Notes under the pieces: generated by a model
What the model saw: only the letters and a program-made list of their open reading frames with translations
What the model was told of the DNA's origin: nothing
Database searches by the model: none
DNA from: Campylobacteraceae bacterium
Lineage (GTDB): Bacteria > Campylobacterota > Campylobacteria > Campylobacterales > Sulfurovaceae
Length of the DNA stretch: 5,373 nucleotides
Assembly: GCA_027083895.1 (NCBI GenBank)
Contig: JALWMN010000082.1
Location: forward strand, 1 to 5,373
Direction of reading: 5' to 3'
Shown here: positions 3,993 to 5,373 of the stretch, piece by piece
Numbering within the stretch: position 1 is the first letter of the stretch
How the letters are laid out: each line of letters opens with the position of its first letter
Position numbers and translations under genes: made by a program

Positions 3993-5373
3993 ATGGAAAA
4001 GAGATACAACGATAGTGTGATAGTAAATAGGTTATATTCCGCGACACTTGATGGAGTAACAGCTAAAATTGTAGAGGTAGAGGGGAGTCTAACAAAAGGC
4101 TTGCCTGCATTTAATGTTGTAGGGCTTGCAAGTAGCGATATTCAAGAGTCTAAAGAGCGTGTAAAAAATGCTCTTTTAGCCCAAAATTTCGAGCTGCTAC
4201 CCAAAAAGATTACAATAAATCTTAGTCCTAGCGATATAAAAAAGAGTGGTACACACTTCGATTTAGCTATTGCCCTGCTCGTCGCATTTGGTAAAAGCCA
4301 AATAAGACACAATATATTTGTCTTTGGAGAGTTGGGCTTAGATGGTAAAGTTAAGAGCTCTACACTTCTTTTCCCACTTATTCTCTCATTAAAAGAACAA
4401 TCGTTCATAACAAAAGCTATTGTCCCAAAAGATGCACTAAAGTCACTACAGCATATCCCTGGAGTTGAGTTTTTTGGAGTAGAGAGTTTGAGCGAAGCCT
4501 TTGATCTCTTACAACAAGAGAAACTTGAGAGTAACCAATCTCAAAAAAGTATCTCTGCAGAAAACACAATCAAAGTAGATGGCAAAGAGTACCTCTATTT
4601 ACAAGAGTATCCACTCGATTTTAGCGATATTCGAGGGCAAAAATTAGCTCTTAGAGCCGCTCTTATAGCAGCTGCAGGTATGCACAATATCCTCTTTAAC
4701 GGTAGCCCAGGCTCCGGTAAAAGCATGATTGCAAATCGACTCCGCTATATTCTCCCACCACTAAGCCAAAAAGAGATACTCTCTATTGCCAAGCATCAGT
4801 TCCTAGATGGACAAACACCACATTTTAAACCTATTCGTCCCTTTAGAAGTCCACACCACACAGCAACAAGTGCCGCAATTTTTGGTGGTGGATCGCACAA
4901 AGCTAAAATTGGCGAAGTTGCTCTAGCAAACTATGGTATACTCTTTTTTGACGAATTGCCTCACTTTAAATCATCTACACTCGAGGCTCTTCGAGAGCCT
5001 ATGCAAGATAGAGTTGTCAATATAGCACGCGTAAACTCAAAAGTACAATATGATGCCAATTTTCTTTTTGTTGGAGCAATGAATCCCTGCCCATGTGGCA
5101 ATCTCCTCTCTAAAACTAAAGAGTGCCGCTGTAGCCAAGCAGAGATTAGTCGCTACCAAAACCGACTCTCCGACCCATTTTTAGATAGAATCGAACTCTT
5201 TGTAGTAATGCAAGAGACCAATCTAAATGATCAATCTTACTACACTTCTTCACAGATGCACAAAGAGGTAATCGATGCATTTATCCGTCAAAAAAAACGT
5301 AAACAGCATCATCTTAATGGAAAGCTTGATGAGGCAGAGATAGAGAAGTTTTGTATCTTAGATGATGATGCAA
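3993..5373 (+). CDS. comM: ComM/YifB AAA+ helicase, 3' end outside the window
   Basis: The first 460 residues of a Mg-chelatase-like AAA+ ATPase of the ComM/YifB family (usually about 500, so roughly 40-50 are missing at the right edge). ComM is a hexameric helicase that drives branch migration when incoming single-stranded DNA is integrated during natural transformation. An N-terminal Lon-S5-like domain spans about 14-175 (KGLPAFNVVGLASSDIQESK at 35-54, INLSPSD at 75-81). The AAA+ core has Walker A GSPGSGKS (237-244), the family motif FRSPHHTATSAAIFGGG (284-300), Walker B ILFFDEL (316-322, D320/E321) and sensor 1 at N364. A four-cysteine cluster (C366, C368, C378, C380) is typical of the family and may bind zinc. 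The arginine-finger region is LDRIEL (397-402). The reading frame is unbroken. The ATG at 3993 has no RBS and gives about 11 more residues than the usual family start, so a GTG at 4017 is a possible alternative. Confidence 0.93.
   Translation, partial: MEKRYNDSVIVNRLYSATLDGVTAKIVEVEGSLTKGLPAFNVVGLASSDIQESKERVKNALLAQNFELLPKKITINLSPSDIKKSGTHFDLAIALLVAFGKSQIRHNIFVFGELGLDGKVKSSTLLFPLILSLKEQSFITKAIVPKDALKSLQHIPGVEFFGVESLSEAFDLLQQEKLESNQSQKSISAENTIKVDGKEYLYLQEYPLDFSDIRGQKLALRAALIAAAGMHNILFNGSPGSGKSMIANRLRYILPPLSQKEILSIAKHQFLDGQTPHFKPIRPFRSPHHTATSAAIFGGGSHKAKIGEVALANYGILFFDELPHFKSSTLEALREPMQDRVVNIARVNSKVQYDANFLFVGAMNPCPCGNLLSKTKECRCSQAEISRYQNRLSDPFLDRIELFVVMQETNLNDQSYYTSSQMHKEVIDAFIRQKKRKQHHLNGKLDEAEIEKFCILDDDA

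Overview
The window comes from an AT-rich bacterium, most likely a member of the Campylobacterota (Sulfurovum/Sulfurimonas-like). The grounds are the low GC content by eye, TATAAT-dominated promoters with weak or absent -35 boxes, and the style of the ComM sequence (start of mature similarity LYSATLDG, Walker A GSPGSGKS). The phylum is an inference; no rRNA or other decisive marker is present.

Positions 1-1236 hold a compact two-gene operon with toxin-antitoxin architecture. A textbook sigma-70 promoter has its -35 box embedded in a perfect 8+1+8 inverted repeat. It drives a 150-residue HTH protein (probable antitoxin and autorepressor), followed with an ATGA overlap by a 228-residue AbiEii-type nucleotidyltransferase (probable type IV-like toxin). 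Positions 1237-1729 have no gene. The first part holds a -10 box, a series of potential hairpins, a 13-bp imperfect direct repeat and a good intrinsic terminator (1494-1518), so it may be a small RNA or a long structured 3' UTR. The second part is plain AT-rich spacer ending in the next promoter.

Positions 1730-2275 hold two small genes of unknown function in tandem: a 76-residue probably cytosolic protein and a 99-residue exported protein with a signal peptide. A perfect hairpin at their junction covers the only Shine-Dalgarno-like sequence near the second gene. Convergent to them, with only 23 bp between, is a 529-residue STAND-type P-loop ATPase on the minus strand (2299-3888), ending in a single TPR unit.

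A 104-bp divergent promoter region (3889-3992) separates the ATPase from comM/yifB (3993 to the window end, truncated on the right). ComM encodes the AAA+ branch-migration helicase of natural transformation. Its 5' end is unusual: no Shine-Dalgarno sequence and an extra N-terminal stretch. The clearest candidates for new biology are the structured gene-free segment after the toxin gene, the HTH/nucleotidyltransferase pair with its operator-promoter, and the uncharacterised ATPase facing comM.
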